From Pseudomonas jinjuensis (GTDB taxonomy: Bacteria > Pseudomonadota > Gammaproteobacteria > Pseudomonadales > Pseudomonadaceae), in NCBI RefSeq assembly GCF_900103845.1, contig NZ_FNIJ01000007.1, positions 62,001 to 126,000 of the forward strand: DNA of 64,000 nt. Reading direction: 5' to 3'. Every line of letters begins with the position of its first letter. Position 1 is the first letter of the stretch. The position numbers and the translations under genes are program-made. The notes beneath the pieces were generated by a model. That model made no database searches. It had not been told where the DNA came from and was given only the letters and a program-made list of their open reading frames with translations. This document shows positions 9,366 through 17,381 of the stretch, one piece after another.

Positions 9366-11011
9366 TCCCGCACCAATACGCCGAAACCCACGAAGTGACC
9401 AACCAGGTGCCGCCGCTGGATGGCGCCAACCTCTACCGCATCGACGTACCGCTGCAGGAGTGGGTGCGCCGCTACGGCGGCGGCTGGGCCGAGCAGAAAC
9501 TCGACGCCTATGGCGCGCTGGCCGGCGGGCCGCTGATGGCGGCGGGTTTCCTCGCCAACGAGAACAAGCCGGTGTTCAAGTCCCACGATCGCTATGGGCA
9601 CCGCGTCGACCTGGTGGAATTCCACCCGGCCTACCACGAGCTGATGCGCGCGGCCATCGAGGCCGGCATCCCGTCCATGCCCTGGACCGACCCGCGCGCC
9701 GGCGCCCACGTCGCCCGCGCCGGCCTGAGCTACCTGCACAGCCAGGCCGAGGCCGGTACCGGCTGCCCGCTGACCATGACTTTCGCCAGCGTGCCCGCCC
9801 TGCGCCTGCAGCCGGACATCGCCGAGAAGTGGCTGCCGAAGATCCTCTCCACCCAGTACGACCCGCGCAACCTGCCCATCGAGCAGAAGACCGGCGCCAC
9901 CATCGGCATGGCCATGACCGAGAAGCAGGGCGGCACCGACGTGCGCGCCAATACCACCCGCGCCTACCCGGTGGGGATTCCCGGCCCGGGCCAGGCCTAC
10001 GAACTGGTCGGCCACAAGTGGTTCTGCTCGGCGCCCATGTGCGACGCCTTCCTCACCCTGGCCTATACCGACAAAGGGCTGACCTGCTTCCTGCTGCCGC
10101 GCCACCGCCCGGACGGCAGCCGCAACGAGTTCTACATCCAGCGCCTGAAGAACAAGCTGGGCAACTGGTCCAACGCCTCCAGCGAAGTGGAATACCGTGG
10201 CGCGCTGGCCTGGATGGTCGGCGAGGAAGGCCGCGGCGTGCCGACCATCATCGAGATGGTGGCGCTGACCCGCTTCGACTGCATGGTCGGCTCCAGCTCG
10301 CTGATGCGCCAGGCGCTGACCCAGGCCGCGCACCACTGCGCCTACCGCCAGGTAGGCGGCCGCGTGCTGGCCGAGCAGCCGCTGATGCAGAACGTGCTGG
10401 CCGACCTCGCCCTGGAAAGCGAAGCCGCGCTGGCCCTGACCCTGCGCATGGGCCGCGCCCTGGACCATCTGCACGACGAGCAGGAGGACAAGTTCGCCCG
10501 CCTGGTCACCGCCGTGGGCAAGTACTGGATCTGCAAGCGCGCCCCCGCGATGATCAACGAAGCCGCCGAATGCCTCGGCGGCGCCGGCTACGTCGAGGAC
10601 ACCATCCTCCCGCGCCTGTACCGCGAAGCGCCGGTCAACTCCACCTGGGAAGGCTCGGGCAACGTGCAGTGCCTGGACGTGCTGCGCGCCCTGTCCAAGG
10701 AACCGGGCGTGCTCGATGCGCTGTTCGCCGAACTGGGCGATGGCCACGGCGACGCGCGACTGGCCGCGTTCATCGGCAACCTCAAGGCATCCTTCGCCGA
10801 CACCAACGACATCCAGTACCGCGCCCGCCAGCTCACCGAAAACGTCGCCATCGCCCTGCAGGCCAAGCTGCTGCTGGAGGCCGGCAACTCGGTGGTCTCC
10901 GATGCCTTCATCGCCAGCCGCCTGGATGGCGGTGGCCGCGTCTACGGCACCCTGCCGCGCGGAGTGGATGTGGAGGCGCTGGTGGCGCGGGCGACGCCGC
11001 ACCTGGCGTGA
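9362..11011 (+). CDS. AidB-like acyl-CoA dehydrogenase
   Basis: 549 aa, the length of E. coli AidB (about 541), and similar to it along its course: YDPRNLP, IGMAMTEKQGGTDVRANTTRA, GHKWFCSAPMCDAFL, RLKNKLGNWSNASSEVEY, ECLGGAGYVED and VNSTWEGSGNVQCLDVLRAL. The Glu of WEGSGN is kept. AidB binds FAD and DNA and belongs to the adaptive response to alkylation damage; many Pseudomonas copies are annotated only as acyl-CoA dehydrogenases. Here it is coupled to its own TetR gene rather than ada, so a role in fatty- or branched-acyl oxidation is equally possible. Confidence 0.85.
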   Translation: MIPHQYAETHEVTNQVPPLDGANLYRIDVPLQEWVRRYGGGWAEQKLDAYGALAGGPLMAAGFLANENKPVFKSHDRYGHRVDLVEFHPAYHELMRAAIEAGIPSMPWTDPRAGAHVARAGLSYLHSQAEAGTGCPLTMTFASVPALRLQPDIAEKWLPKILSTQYDPRNLPIEQKTGATIGMAMTEKQGGTDVRANTTRAYPVGIPGPGQAYELVGHKWFCSAPMCDAFLTLAYTDKGLTCFLLPRHRPDGSRNEFYIQRLKNKLGNWSNASSEVEYRGALAWMVGEEGRGVPTIIEMVALTRFDCMVGSSSLMRQALTQAAHHCAYRQVGGRVLAEQPLMQNVLADLALESEAALALTLRMGRALDHLHDEQEDKFARLVTAVGKYWICKRAPAMINEAAECLGGAGYVEDTILPRLYREAPVNSTWEGSGNVQCLDVLRALSKEPGVLDALFAELGDGHGDARLAAFIGNLKASFADTNDIQYRARQLTENVAIALQAKLLLEAGNSVVSDAFIASRLDGGGRVYGTLPRGVDVEALVARATPHLA

Positions 11012-11019
11012 GGTCGAAG

Positions 11020-11043
11020 CGGCGGGGCGTGTGCGCCCCGCCG
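11020..11043. terminator. GC hairpin between convergent genes
   Basis: Perfect 10-bp stem CGGCGGGGCG (11020-11029) / CGCCCCGCCG (11034-11043) with a TGTG loop. It sits between the AidB-like stop and the convergent toxin gene stop. No T-run follows on either strand, so it may be a stem-stabilised 3' end rather than a strong intrinsic terminator. Confidence 0.5.
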
Positions 11044-11044
11044 T

Positions 11045-11377
11045 TCAGCCCAGCAGGCGCTTGCTCAGCAATTGCTGGAAGTCGCGCCGCCCGTCGATCA
11101 CCAGATAGACGTGAACTGTCTTGTCACTGATGCGGTAGATGACTCGGTACGGTTTGAAGAACACCTGACGGTATTCCTGGATACCCAGTTTCATCAGTTC
11201 GCGAGGATGGGTTCCGCGTTGTGGCTGTTGGCGCAGATCGCCGATGGTTTGCAGCAACTGGTCGAGTACGTAATCGGCGTTTTCAGGGCAATCGAAATCG
11301 GCGATGTACTCGTGGATGCTTTCCAGGTCCCGCTCCGCGCCACGGGTGATCCGGACCAGGTAGGTATCGCGGCTCAC
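11045..11377 (-). CDS. RelE/ParE-family toxin
   Basis: 110 aa basic protein of the RelE/ParE superfamily: AERDLESIHEYIADFDCPEN in the N-terminal helices and the beta-sheet end YRQVFFKPYRVIYRISDKTV...YLVIDGRRD. GTG start, overlapping the stop of the upstream antitoxin gene by four bases (GTGA), the usual coupling in type II toxin-antitoxin pairs. The tyrosine/arginine-rich sheet resembles ParE/YoeB relatives; whether it cleaves mRNA or poisons gyrase cannot be told from sequence. Confidence 0.85.
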   Translation of the reverse strand: MSRDTYLVRITRGAERDLESIHEYIADFDCPENADYVLDQLLQTIGDLRQQPQRGTHPRELMKLGIQEYRQVFFKPYRVIYRISDKTVHVYLVIDGRRDFQQLLSKRLLG

Positions 11378-11649
11378 GGTTGCTGGCGGCGCTTGCGCAG
11401 GCGCCCGGCCACATCCTCGACCGAGCTGGTTTCACCTGCCGCGATTTCCTGGTTGCCCAGCGCAAGCACCTTCAGCAGGGCCAATGTCTCCTGGGTTTCC
11501 TCGTAGGAGCGCACGTCCTGGATCACGGCTTTGGCCTCGCCGTTCTGAGTGATGATCAGGGGTTCCCGTTGCTCGCCGAGTTGCTTGAGTACCTCGGCGG
11601 CATTGGCTTTCAGGTAGCTGATGGGTTTGACCTGGCTGGAGTAGCGCAC
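11374..11649 (-). CDS. Phd/YefM-family antitoxin
   Basis: 91 aa. The N-terminus, with YLKANAAEVLKQLGEQREPL and IITQNGEAKAVIQD, is the Phd/YefM DNA-binding fold; the acidic, less ordered C-terminus would wrap the toxin. It begins with GTG (VRYSSQVKPISYLK). It precedes the RelE/ParE toxin with a 4-base overlap. The perfect palindrome at 11681-11694 lies just upstream and probably mediates autorepression. Confidence 0.88.
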   Translation of the reverse strand: MRYSSQVKPISYLKANAAEVLKQLGEQREPLIITQNGEAKAVIQDVRSYEETQETLALLKVLALGNQEIAAGETSSVEDVAGRLRKRRQQP

Positions 11650-11680
11650 GGTATTTGCCTCTGAAGCAGGATCGAATTAA

Positions 11681-11694
11681 GACTTTATAAAGTC
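11681..11694. promoter_or_regulatory. Perfect palindrome upstream of the antitoxin gene (probable operator)
   Basis: GACTTTATAAAGTC is a perfect 14-bp palindrome 32 bases upstream of the antitoxin start on the minus strand and includes a TATAAA -10-like hexamer. Phd/YefM antitoxins repress their own promoters through short palindromes of this type. It also lies in the leader of the divergent amn gene. Confidence 0.55.
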
Positions 11695-11798
11695 TGGATG
11701 CTGCATGGTGTCGCTGGTCAGCCGGAAGATCAAGGGCGAAATCTGTCATCCCTTTCTGTCATGGAAGTAGGCAAGATGGAGTCGATCGTTCAGACAGG

Positions 11799-13283
11799 AT
11801 GCCAACCATGACTCTCTCGACTGGCGACGAGTTCTTCGTCGCCCAGACCGCCGAAGAGGCCGTCGATCAACTGGCCGCATTGCATGAGCGAGCCACCGGT
11901 GCCTTGAGCCAGGCGCTCAAGCGCTACCTGAAGGAGCGCACGGCGCCCGATGCCGGGCAGCGCGCGCTGTTCCGCTATCCGCTGCTGCGTCTGACCTACC
12001 TCTGCCAGGGCGAGGTGCCCTCGACCACCCGCGCCTTCGCCAAGGTGCAGGTGCCGGGCAACTACAGCGTGACCATCACCCAGCCGGCGGCCTTCCGCAA
12101 ATACCTGCTGGAGCAGCTGCGGCCGCTGATGGAGGACTTCACCGTGCGGGTGGAGGTCGGCCCCAGCCAGCAGAACATCCCCTATCCCTACGTGGTCGAG
12201 CAGGGCGACGAACTGGCCGGTTCCGGCGTGACCGCCGCCGAGCTGGCGCGGGTGTTCCCCAGCACCGACCTGTCCGCCACCTCCGACGGCATCGCCGACG
12301 GCCTGTACCAGTGGGAGAACGCCGACCCCATGCCGCTGGCGCTGTTCGACGCCGCGCGGGTGGATTTCTCCCTGCGCCGCCTGGTGCACTACACCGGCAG
12401 CGACTGGCGCCACGTGCAGCCGTGGATCCTGCTGACCAACTACCACCGCTACGTCGACCAGTTCATCCACGCCGGCCTGGCGCGCCTGCGCGACGATCCG
12501 CGCTTCGTGCGCATGGTGCTGCCGGGCAACGTGATCATCGAGCGCGGCATGGACGCGGGCGAGGCCAATGCCATCATCGCCGGCGTCGAATGGCACCGCT
12601 TCCAGATGCCGGCCTACCATCTGATCGCCAGCGACGGCGACGGCGTGACCCTGGTGAACATCGGCGTCGGCCCGTCCAACGCGAAGAACATCACCGACCA
12701 CCTGGCCGTGCTGCGTCCGCACTGCTGGCTGATGATCGGCCACTGTGGCGGCCTGCGGCAGTCGCAGACCATCGGCGACTACGTGCTGGCCCACGCCTAC
12801 ATGCGCCGCGACGGCATCCTCGACCGCGTGCTGCCGCCGCACATCCCGATCCCGGCGCTGGCCGAGGTGCAGGTGGCGCTGCAGGAAGCCGCTGCGCTGG
12901 TCACCGGCGAGCGCGGCGAGGACCTCAAGCGGCGCCTGCGCACCGGCACCGTGCTCACCTACGACGACCGCAACTGGGAACTGCACTGGGCGCAGGAACG
13001 GCCGCTGATCAACCTGGCGCGGGCCATCGCGGTGGACATGGAAAGCGGCACCATCGCCGCCCAGGGCTACCGCCTGCGGGTGCCCTACGGCACGCTGCTG
13101 TGCGTGTCGGACAAGCCGCTGCACAGCGAGATCAAGCTGCCCGGCGCGGCCACGGCCTTCTACCAGCGGGCGGTGAGCCAGCACCTTTCCATCGGCATCG
13201 CGGCGGTGGACCTGCTGCGCACGCAGCTGAATTCGCTGCACTCGCGGAAGCTGCGGAGCTTCGATGAGCCGCCGTTCAGGTAA
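11799..13283 (+). CDS. amn: AMP nucleosidase
   Basis: 494 aa, matching the about 480-residue family. An N-terminal AMP nucleosidase domain (FVAQTAEEAVDQLAALHER, YPLLRLTY, YPYVVEQGDEL) is followed by a nucleoside phosphorylase-like catalytic domain (NIGVGPSNAKNITDHLAVLRP, GHCGGLR, DYVLAHAYMR, VDMESGTIAAQGYRLRVPYG). Hydrolyses AMP to adenine and ribose 5-phosphate in the cytoplasm, adjusting adenylate pools. A second in-frame ATG at 11808 is a possible start. It is followed by a REP pair and deoC, another nucleoside/pentose phosphate gene; adjacency may be functional. Confidence 0.93.
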   Translation: MPTMTLSTGDEFFVAQTAEEAVDQLAALHERATGALSQALKRYLKERTAPDAGQRALFRYPLLRLTYLCQGEVPSTTRAFAKVQVPGNYSVTITQPAAFRKYLLEQLRPLMEDFTVRVEVGPSQQNIPYPYVVEQGDELAGSGVTAAELARVFPSTDLSATSDGIADGLYQWENADPMPLALFDAARVDFSLRRLVHYTGSDWRHVQPWILLTNYHRYVDQFIHAGLARLRDDPRFVRMVLPGNVIIERGMDAGEANAIIAGVEWHRFQMPAYHLIASDGDGVTLVNIGVGPSNAKNITDHLAVLRPHCWLMIGHCGGLRQSQTIGDYVLAHAYMRRDGILDRVLPPHIPIPALAEVQVALQEAAALVTGERGEDLKRRLRTGTVLTYDDRNWELHWAQERPLINLARAIAVDMESGTIAAQGYRLRVPYGTLLCVSDKPLHSEIKLPGAATAFYQRAVSQHLSIGIAAVDLLRTQLNSLHSRKLRSFDEPPFR

Positions 13284-13320
13284 TGGAAGCGGCATTGTGA
13301 CCCCATGACGCGCCGTTCCT

Positions 13321-13407
13321 GTAGGAGCCAGCTTGCTGGCGATCCCGTACTTGCCGGCAACCACGGAGTGGCCTGGCACGACTGATCGCCAGCAAGCTGG
13401 CTCCTAC
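13321..13407. repeat. REP pair (inverted GTAGGAGCCAGC... arms)
   Basis: Two perfect 23-bp inverted arms, 13321-13343 and 13385-13407, each beginning or ending GTAGGAGCCAGCTTGCTGGC, separated by 41 bases. This is the commonest REP family in the window; similar pairs occur at 22904, 28098 and 52981. Lies between amn and deoC. Confidence 0.92.
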
Positions 13408-13442
13408 GAAGAGCGGCCTCTTCGAGGCCAAGGAGAAACCCC

Positions 13443-14222
13443 ATGACCGATCCACGCGAAACCCTGGCAGGCCGAGTCCTTCCCCTGCTCGACCTGACTT
13501 CCCTGAATCCCGGCGACGACATGCCCCACATCGTCGACCTCTGCCGCCGGGCCCTGACGCCCTTCGGCGACGTGGCAGCGGTGTGCGTCTATCCGCGTTT
13601 CGCCCATGTCGCCCGGCGCACGCTCAACGGCCTCGGCGGGCGCACGGTGCGGGTGGCCAGCGTGTGCAACTTCCCCGCGGGCGATGCGCCGGCGGCGGAA
13701 GTGGTAGAGGAGGTCCGCCGCACCCTCGGCGACGGCGCCGACGAGATCGATCTGGTCTACCCGTACCACGCGCTGCTGGAAGGCCGACCGACCGGGGCGG
13801 TGGAGCTGATCCGTTCCTGCAAGGCGCTGTGCGGGCCGTACCACGGCCTCAAGGTGATCATCGAAAGCGGCGAGCTGGACGACCCGGAACTGATCCGCAC
13901 GGCCTGCCGCGAAGCCATCGAAGGCGGCGCCGATTTCCTCAAGACCAGCACCGGCAAGCAGCCGCGCAACGCCACGCCGGAGGCCGCGCAGGTGATGCTC
14001 GAATGCATCGCCGAGGCGGGCGGCACGGTCGGTTTCAAGGCGTCCGGCGGGCTGCGCACGCTGGAGGATGCGCTGGTCTACCTGCAACTCGCCGAGCGTC
14101 TGCTGGGCAAGGACTGGATCACGCCGCAACACCTGCGCTTCGGCGCTTCCAGCCTGCTCGGCGACCTGCTCAGGCGGCTGGCTGATCAGCAGGTGGAGGA
14201 GACGCTGCCCGGTCAGGCCTGA
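13443..14222 (+). CDS. deoC: Deoxyribose-phosphate aldolase
   Basis: 259 aa class I aldolase of the DeoC TIM-barrel family. Visible active-site residues: Asp103 (EIDLVYPY), the Schiff-base Lys167 (FLKTSTG) and Lys199 (VGFKASGG). Cleaves 2-deoxyribose 5-phosphate to glyceraldehyde 3-phosphate and acetaldehyde. RBS AAGGAGAAA precedes the ATG. Its last 53 bases overlap the 3' end of the convergent MBL-fold hydrolase gene. Confidence 0.93.
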   Translation: MTDPRETLAGRVLPLLDLTSLNPGDDMPHIVDLCRRALTPFGDVAAVCVYPRFAHVARRTLNGLGGRTVRVASVCNFPAGDAPAAEVVEEVRRTLGDGADEIDLVYPYHALLEGRPTGAVELIRSCKALCGPYHGLKVIIESGELDDPELIRTACREAIEGGADFLKTSTGKQPRNATPEAAQVMLECIAEAGGTVGFKASGGLRTLEDALVYLQLAERLLGKDWITPQHLRFGASSLLGDLLRRLADQQVEETLPGQA

Positions 14223-15288
14223 TCTGCCGGGGTGCCGGCGCGGCGGGGCGCAGTGCGTCCACGTGCCAGTGTTCGCCGGGCTGCGGCACGCGGAAGCGTT
14301 GCGGGTCGACGCCCTGCGCGGCGAGCGCCTCGGCCAGGTCGCGGGGCGGGGCGAACTGGTCCTCGTCGCTCAGTTTGAAGGTGCCAAAGTGGATCGCCAT
14401 GCTGCACTGCGATTCGAGGATGCCATGCGCCTGCACGGCGTCCGCCGGGTTCATGTGGTGGCGTCCCATGAACCAGCGCGGCTCGTAGGCGCCGATCGGC
14501 AGGGCGGCGAAGCGCAGCGGGCCGAAGCGCTGGCGGATCAGCGCGAATTCCGGGCCGAGGCCGCTGTCGCCGGGGAACAGCACCGGCCCGTCCGGCGACT
14601 CCAGCACGAAGCCCAGCCACAGGCTGCGGTTGGTGTCGCGGTTGGTGCGCGCCGACCAGTGCTGCACGGGCACGCCGGTCAGCAGCAGGCCCTGGGCCAG
14701 CGGCACGCTCTGCCACCAGTCGATCTCCTGCACGTCGCGGCAGCCGCAGGCGCGGATCAGCGCGGCATTGCCCAGGCCGGTGACGACTTTCGCTTCCGGG
14801 AAGCGCCGGGCGAGCTCGGTCAGGCTGTAGAGGTCGAGATGGTCGTAGTGGTTGTGGCTGACCAGGATCAGGTCGAGCGGCGGTAGCTGGTCCAGCGTCA
14901 GGCCCGGCGGATGGTGGCGGCGCGGGCCGATGAAGGCGAACGGGCTGGTGCGCTCGCCCCACAGCGGATCGGTGACGATGTTCAGGCCGCGATGCTGGAT
15001 CAGGATGCTGGCGTGGTTGATGTAGGTGACCCGCAGTTCGTCGCCCGTCACCCGCTGCGGCACCTGCGGCGGGCTGGCCGGGCCGGGCTGCTCCACCCAG
15101 CGCTGCTGCGCCGCGCGGCTGAGCTGCCATCTGAGGACGTCGCGCCAGCTGTGGTGCGGCCGGGCGTCGACGTTGCGGAAGCGGCGGCCATCGAAGTGAT
15201 CGCCCGGCGACCCGCGCCAGTTCGGGGTGTAGCGGCCGGCGAGGGTCAGCAGGCTGAGCAGCCAGGGGGGAAGCGGGACGTTCGGCAT
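14170..15288 (-). CDS. MBL-fold metallo-hydrolase (NAPE-PLD/UlaG-like)
   Basis: 372 aa. Metallo-beta-lactamase fold: [20 protein letters not shown] strand region, the metal motif [10 protein letters not shown] (H145, H147, D149, H150), [10 protein letters not shown], and [12 protein letters not shown]. This arrangement resembles NAPE-phospholipase D and related hydrolases (RomA-type). The N-terminus has one hydrophobic stretch ([14 protein letters not shown]), perhaps a membrane anchor. Start ATG at 15288. Convergent with deoC, sharing 53 bases of coding DNA with it; divergent from rluE. Substrate unknown. Confidence 0.85.
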   Translation of the reverse strand: MPNVPLPPWLLSLLTLAGRYTPNWRGSPGDHFDGRRFRNVDARPHHSWRDVLRWQLSRAAQQRWVEQPGPASPPQVPQRVTGDELRVTYINHASILIQHRGLNIVTDPLWGERTSPFAFIGPRRHHPPGLTLDQLPPLDLILVSHNHYDHLDLYSLTELARRFPEAKVVTGLGNAALIRACGCRDVQEIDWWQSVPLAQGLLLTGVPVQHWSARTNRDTNRSLWLGFVLESPDGPVLFPGDSGLGPEFALIRQRFGPLRFAALPIGAYEPRWFMGRHHMNPADAVQAHGILESQCSMAIHFGTFKLSDEDQFAPPRDLAEALAAQGVDPQRFRVPQPGEHWHVDALRPAAPAPRQIRPDRAASPPPADQPAA

Positions 15289-15376
15289 GCGCGTTCGCTC
15301 TTGCGATGGGCTGTTGCTGAACCTAGCATGCCGGGCAGCCTCCCGTAGCTTCCATCCTTTTCCAGTCGTTGCCGCC

Positions 15377-16003
15377 ATGTCCCGTCCCCCACGCCAAGAC
15401 CAGCGCCGCGCCGCGGCCCGCCCCGTGCCACGCCGCGTAGCCAAGGCGCCGCCGGTGCAGGCGCGGCTGATCCTGCTGAACAAGCCGTTCGACGTGCTGA
15501 CCCAGTTCAACGACAGCGAGGGCCGGGCGACGCTCAAGGACTATGTGCCGATCCCCGGCGTCTATCCGGCCGGGCGCCTCGACCGCGACAGCGAGGGCCT
15601 GCTGCTGCTGACCAACGACGGCCGCCTGCAGGCGCGCATTGCCGACCCGAAGCACAAGCTGGCGAAGACCTACTGGGTGCAGGTGGAAGGGGAGCCGGAC
15701 GAGGAACAGCTGCAGCGCCTGCGCGACGGCGTGCAGCTCAACGACGGCCCGACCCTGCCGGCCGAGGCGCGGCGGATCGACGAGCCGCAGCTGTGGGAGC
15801 GGGTGCCGCCGGTGCGTTTCCGCAAGTCGGTGCCGACCTCATGGCTGGAACTGGTGATCCGCGAAGGGCGCAACCGCCAGGTGCGGCGCATGACCGCGGC
15901 GGTCGGCCTGCCGACCCTGCGCCTGGTGCGGGTGCGCATCGGACCGTGGAGCCTGGAGGGGTTGCAGCCGGGGGAATGGCGGGAAGTCGATCCCGCCGGT
16001 TGA
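15377..16003 (+). CDS. rluE: 23S rRNA pseudouridine synthase (RluE family)
   Basis: 208 aa from the ATG at 15377. An Arg/Pro-rich N-terminal tail precedes the RsuA/RluB/E/F catalytic domain: [34 protein letters not shown] with catalytic Asp69, and the C-terminal [20 protein letters not shown]. No S4 domain is seen, as in RluE, which modifies U2457 of 23S rRNA in E. coli. An upstream in-frame ATG at 15287 would add an Arg-rich extension that overlaps the divergent gene start; I consider it less likely. Confidence 0.85.
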   Translation: MSRPPRQDQRRAAARPVPRRVAKAPPVQARLILLNKPFDVLTQFNDSEGRATLKDYVPIPGVYPAGRLDRDSEGLLLLTNDGRLQARIADPKHKLAKTYWVQVEGEPDEEQLQRLRDGVQLNDGPTLPAEARRIDEPQLWERVPPVRFRKSVPTSWLELVIREGRNRQVRRMTAAVGLPTLRLVRVRIGPWSLEGLQPGEWREVDPAG

Positions 16004-16072
16004 GGTCATTGCCGGCGGAAACAGAACCTGTAGAAAGGCGGTGCGGGTGCAACCCGCCACATCGAAGCGGGA

Positions 16073-16276
16073 TCAGAACCCGCCTTCGATCCCCGCGACC
16101 ACGAAGGACTTGATGACGAAGCCGAGCACACCCAGGCCGAGGGCGAAGAACAGCACCATGGTGCCCATGCGGCCGGCCTTGGATTTCTTCGCCAGGTCCC
16201 AGACGATGAAGGCCATGAACAGGACCAGGGCGCTGACCAGCCCGTACATCATCAGGTCTTCGAAACTCGAATTCAT
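16073..16276 (-). CDS. Small membrane protein, DUF2788-like
   Basis: 67 aa starting at MNSSFEDLMM. Two hydrophobic segments (YGLVSALVLFMAFIVWDLAK and TMVLFFALGLGVLGFVIKSF) are linked by KKSKAGRMG. The pattern FIVWDLAKKSKAGR...G matches small DUF2788 proteins of Pseudomonas, from memory. Likely an inner-membrane protein of unknown role. An ATG at 16306 would extend it by ten residues. Confidence 0.75.
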   Translation of the reverse strand: MNSSFEDLMMYGLVSALVLFMAFIVWDLAKKSKAGRMGTMVLFFALGLGVLGFVIKSFVVAGIEGGF

Positions 16277-16389
16277 TGCTACTCCTGCCCGGCAGGGCGT
16301 AATCACGACCTAGGCTCGCCGGGCTCTCCGGCGGGCACGACAAAGCCGCGCATTATACGCCTCCTGTCCTGCAGTTGAACAAATGTCGA

Positions 16390-16869
16390 TCAGCTGCGCA
16401 GGTGTTCCAGCGGCAGCTCGGTACTCGCCATCACCTGCCGCAGCACGAAGCTGGAGCGCACGCTGGTCACGCCCTCGATGCGCGTCAGGGTGCCGAGGAG
16501 GAACTGCTGGTAGTGCTCCATGTCCGGCACTATCACCTTCAGCTGGTAGTCGGCGTCCATCCCGGTGACCAGGCTGCACTCCAGCACTTCCGGGCACTTG
16601 CCGACGGTTTCCTGGAAGTGCTCGAAGCGCTCCGGGGTGTGGCGGTCCATGCCGACCAGGACGAAGGCGGTCAGGCTCAGGCCGAGCTTCTTGCTGTCGA
16701 GCAGGGCGACCTGGCGGACGATGTAGCCGTCGTCTTCCAGCTGCTTGACCCGCCGCGAGCAGGGCGAGGGCGAGAGGCCGATGCGTTCGGCCAGCTCCTG
16801 GTTGGAAATGCGCGCGTCGCGCTGCAATTCGGCGAGGATTCGCAGGTCGTAGCGGTCCAGCTTGTTCAT
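16390..16869 (-). CDS. Lrp/AsnC-family transcriptional regulator
   Basis: 159 aa. N-terminal helix-turn-helix (YDLRILAELQRDARISNQEL, AERIGLSPSPCSRRVKQLED) followed by a RAM (AsnC_trans_reg) alpha/beta domain (FVLVGMDRH, VLECSLVTGMDADYQLKVIV, VTSVRSSFVLRQV). It forms octamers in the family and responds to amino acids. From memory it corresponds to PA3965 of P. aeruginosa. The long upstream gap (16870-17381) contains its promoter and a candidate small RNA. Confidence 0.9.
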   Translation of the reverse strand: MNKLDRYDLRILAELQRDARISNQELAERIGLSPSPCSRRVKQLEDDGYIVRQVALLDSKKLGLSLTAFVLVGMDRHTPERFEHFQETVGKCPEVLECSLVTGMDADYQLKVIVPDMEHYQQFLLGTLTRIEGVTSVRSSFVLRQVMASTELPLEHLRS

Positions 16870-16912
16870 GAAGCCCCCTTTGTATATATCAGATTGCTGT
16901 TGTTCTTCTGTT

Positions 16913-17183
16913 TTGGGTGAATTATTGCGGAGTGACTATATTATTGAGCAATCTTAGCAATCCTTTGCCGGTTCGTCTGCCGTACTATTTCTTCCAGATT
17001 CACGGCCCGGACATCGCGTCCAGCACGATCCGCCCAATCAGGCGCATCGTGGCCGCCGACCCCACAGGGTCGAGCCGGCCCCCGGGCTACGCACCGCCCA
17101 GAAGGTGGAGCGAGGTGAGCCGGCGCCAACAGCGACGAGCCAGGACGAGTTTCCCGAAGGGAGGTCAATGACCTCCCTTTTTT
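16913..17183 (+). ncRNA. Candidate small RNA or leader transcript with intrinsic terminator
   Basis: A sigma70-like promoter (TTGGGT 16913-16918, 18-base spacer, TATATT 16937-16942) is followed by about 215 bases without a plausible gene. These end in the strong terminator at 17157-17183. The interval contains GC-rich segments able to fold. Nothing in the leader opens a recognised ORF, and the terminator precedes the next + strand gene by about 200 bases. A discrete RNA of roughly 235 nt starting near 16949 is therefore plausible. I do not recognise an Rfam family. Purely sequence-based inference. Confidence 0.4.
17157..17183 (+). terminator. Strong intrinsic terminator
   Basis: Stem GGGAGGTCA (17159-17167) / TGACCTCCC (17169-17177), with AA before it, followed by six T residues (17178-17183). 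It terminates + strand transcription although no + strand gene lies upstream within about 1.1 kb, which is why a small RNA is proposed. Confidence 0.85.
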
Positions 17184-17184
17184 C

Positions 17185-17309
17185 TTGCCTGCGAGATTGA
17201 TGGGTATCGCTGCGCTCAACCCATCCTACGGGCTCGCCTGCGAATCTGTGGGGGCCGGGAGTGAGTAGGATGGGTTGAGCATCGCGATACCCATCGCCCC
17301 GGCAGGCAA
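17185..17309. repeat. Long imperfect inverted repeat (125 bp)
   Basis: 31-bp arms at 17199-17229 and 17265-17295, beginning GATGGGTATCG and ending CGATACCCATC, with three mismatches. They are flanked by perfect outer arms TTGCCTGC (17185-17192) and GCAGGCAA (17302-17309). The arm contains GTAGGATGGGTTGAGC, a motif I associate with dispersed Pseudomonas repeats. It sits upstream of the DUF6515-like gene and could form a large hairpin. Confidence 0.75.
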
Positions 17310-17381
17310 GCGGTGTCAACTGGAGATACTCTTTCTTCATCACAGTCAGCAGGTGCCCGGCAGGCCGGGGGTGAGGAAACC

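Noticed and set aside
13321-13407. Regular inverted repeats as a CRISPR array
   Set aside because: Units are inverted and paired with varying spacers, dispersed over the window and no cas genes are present; these are REP elements.
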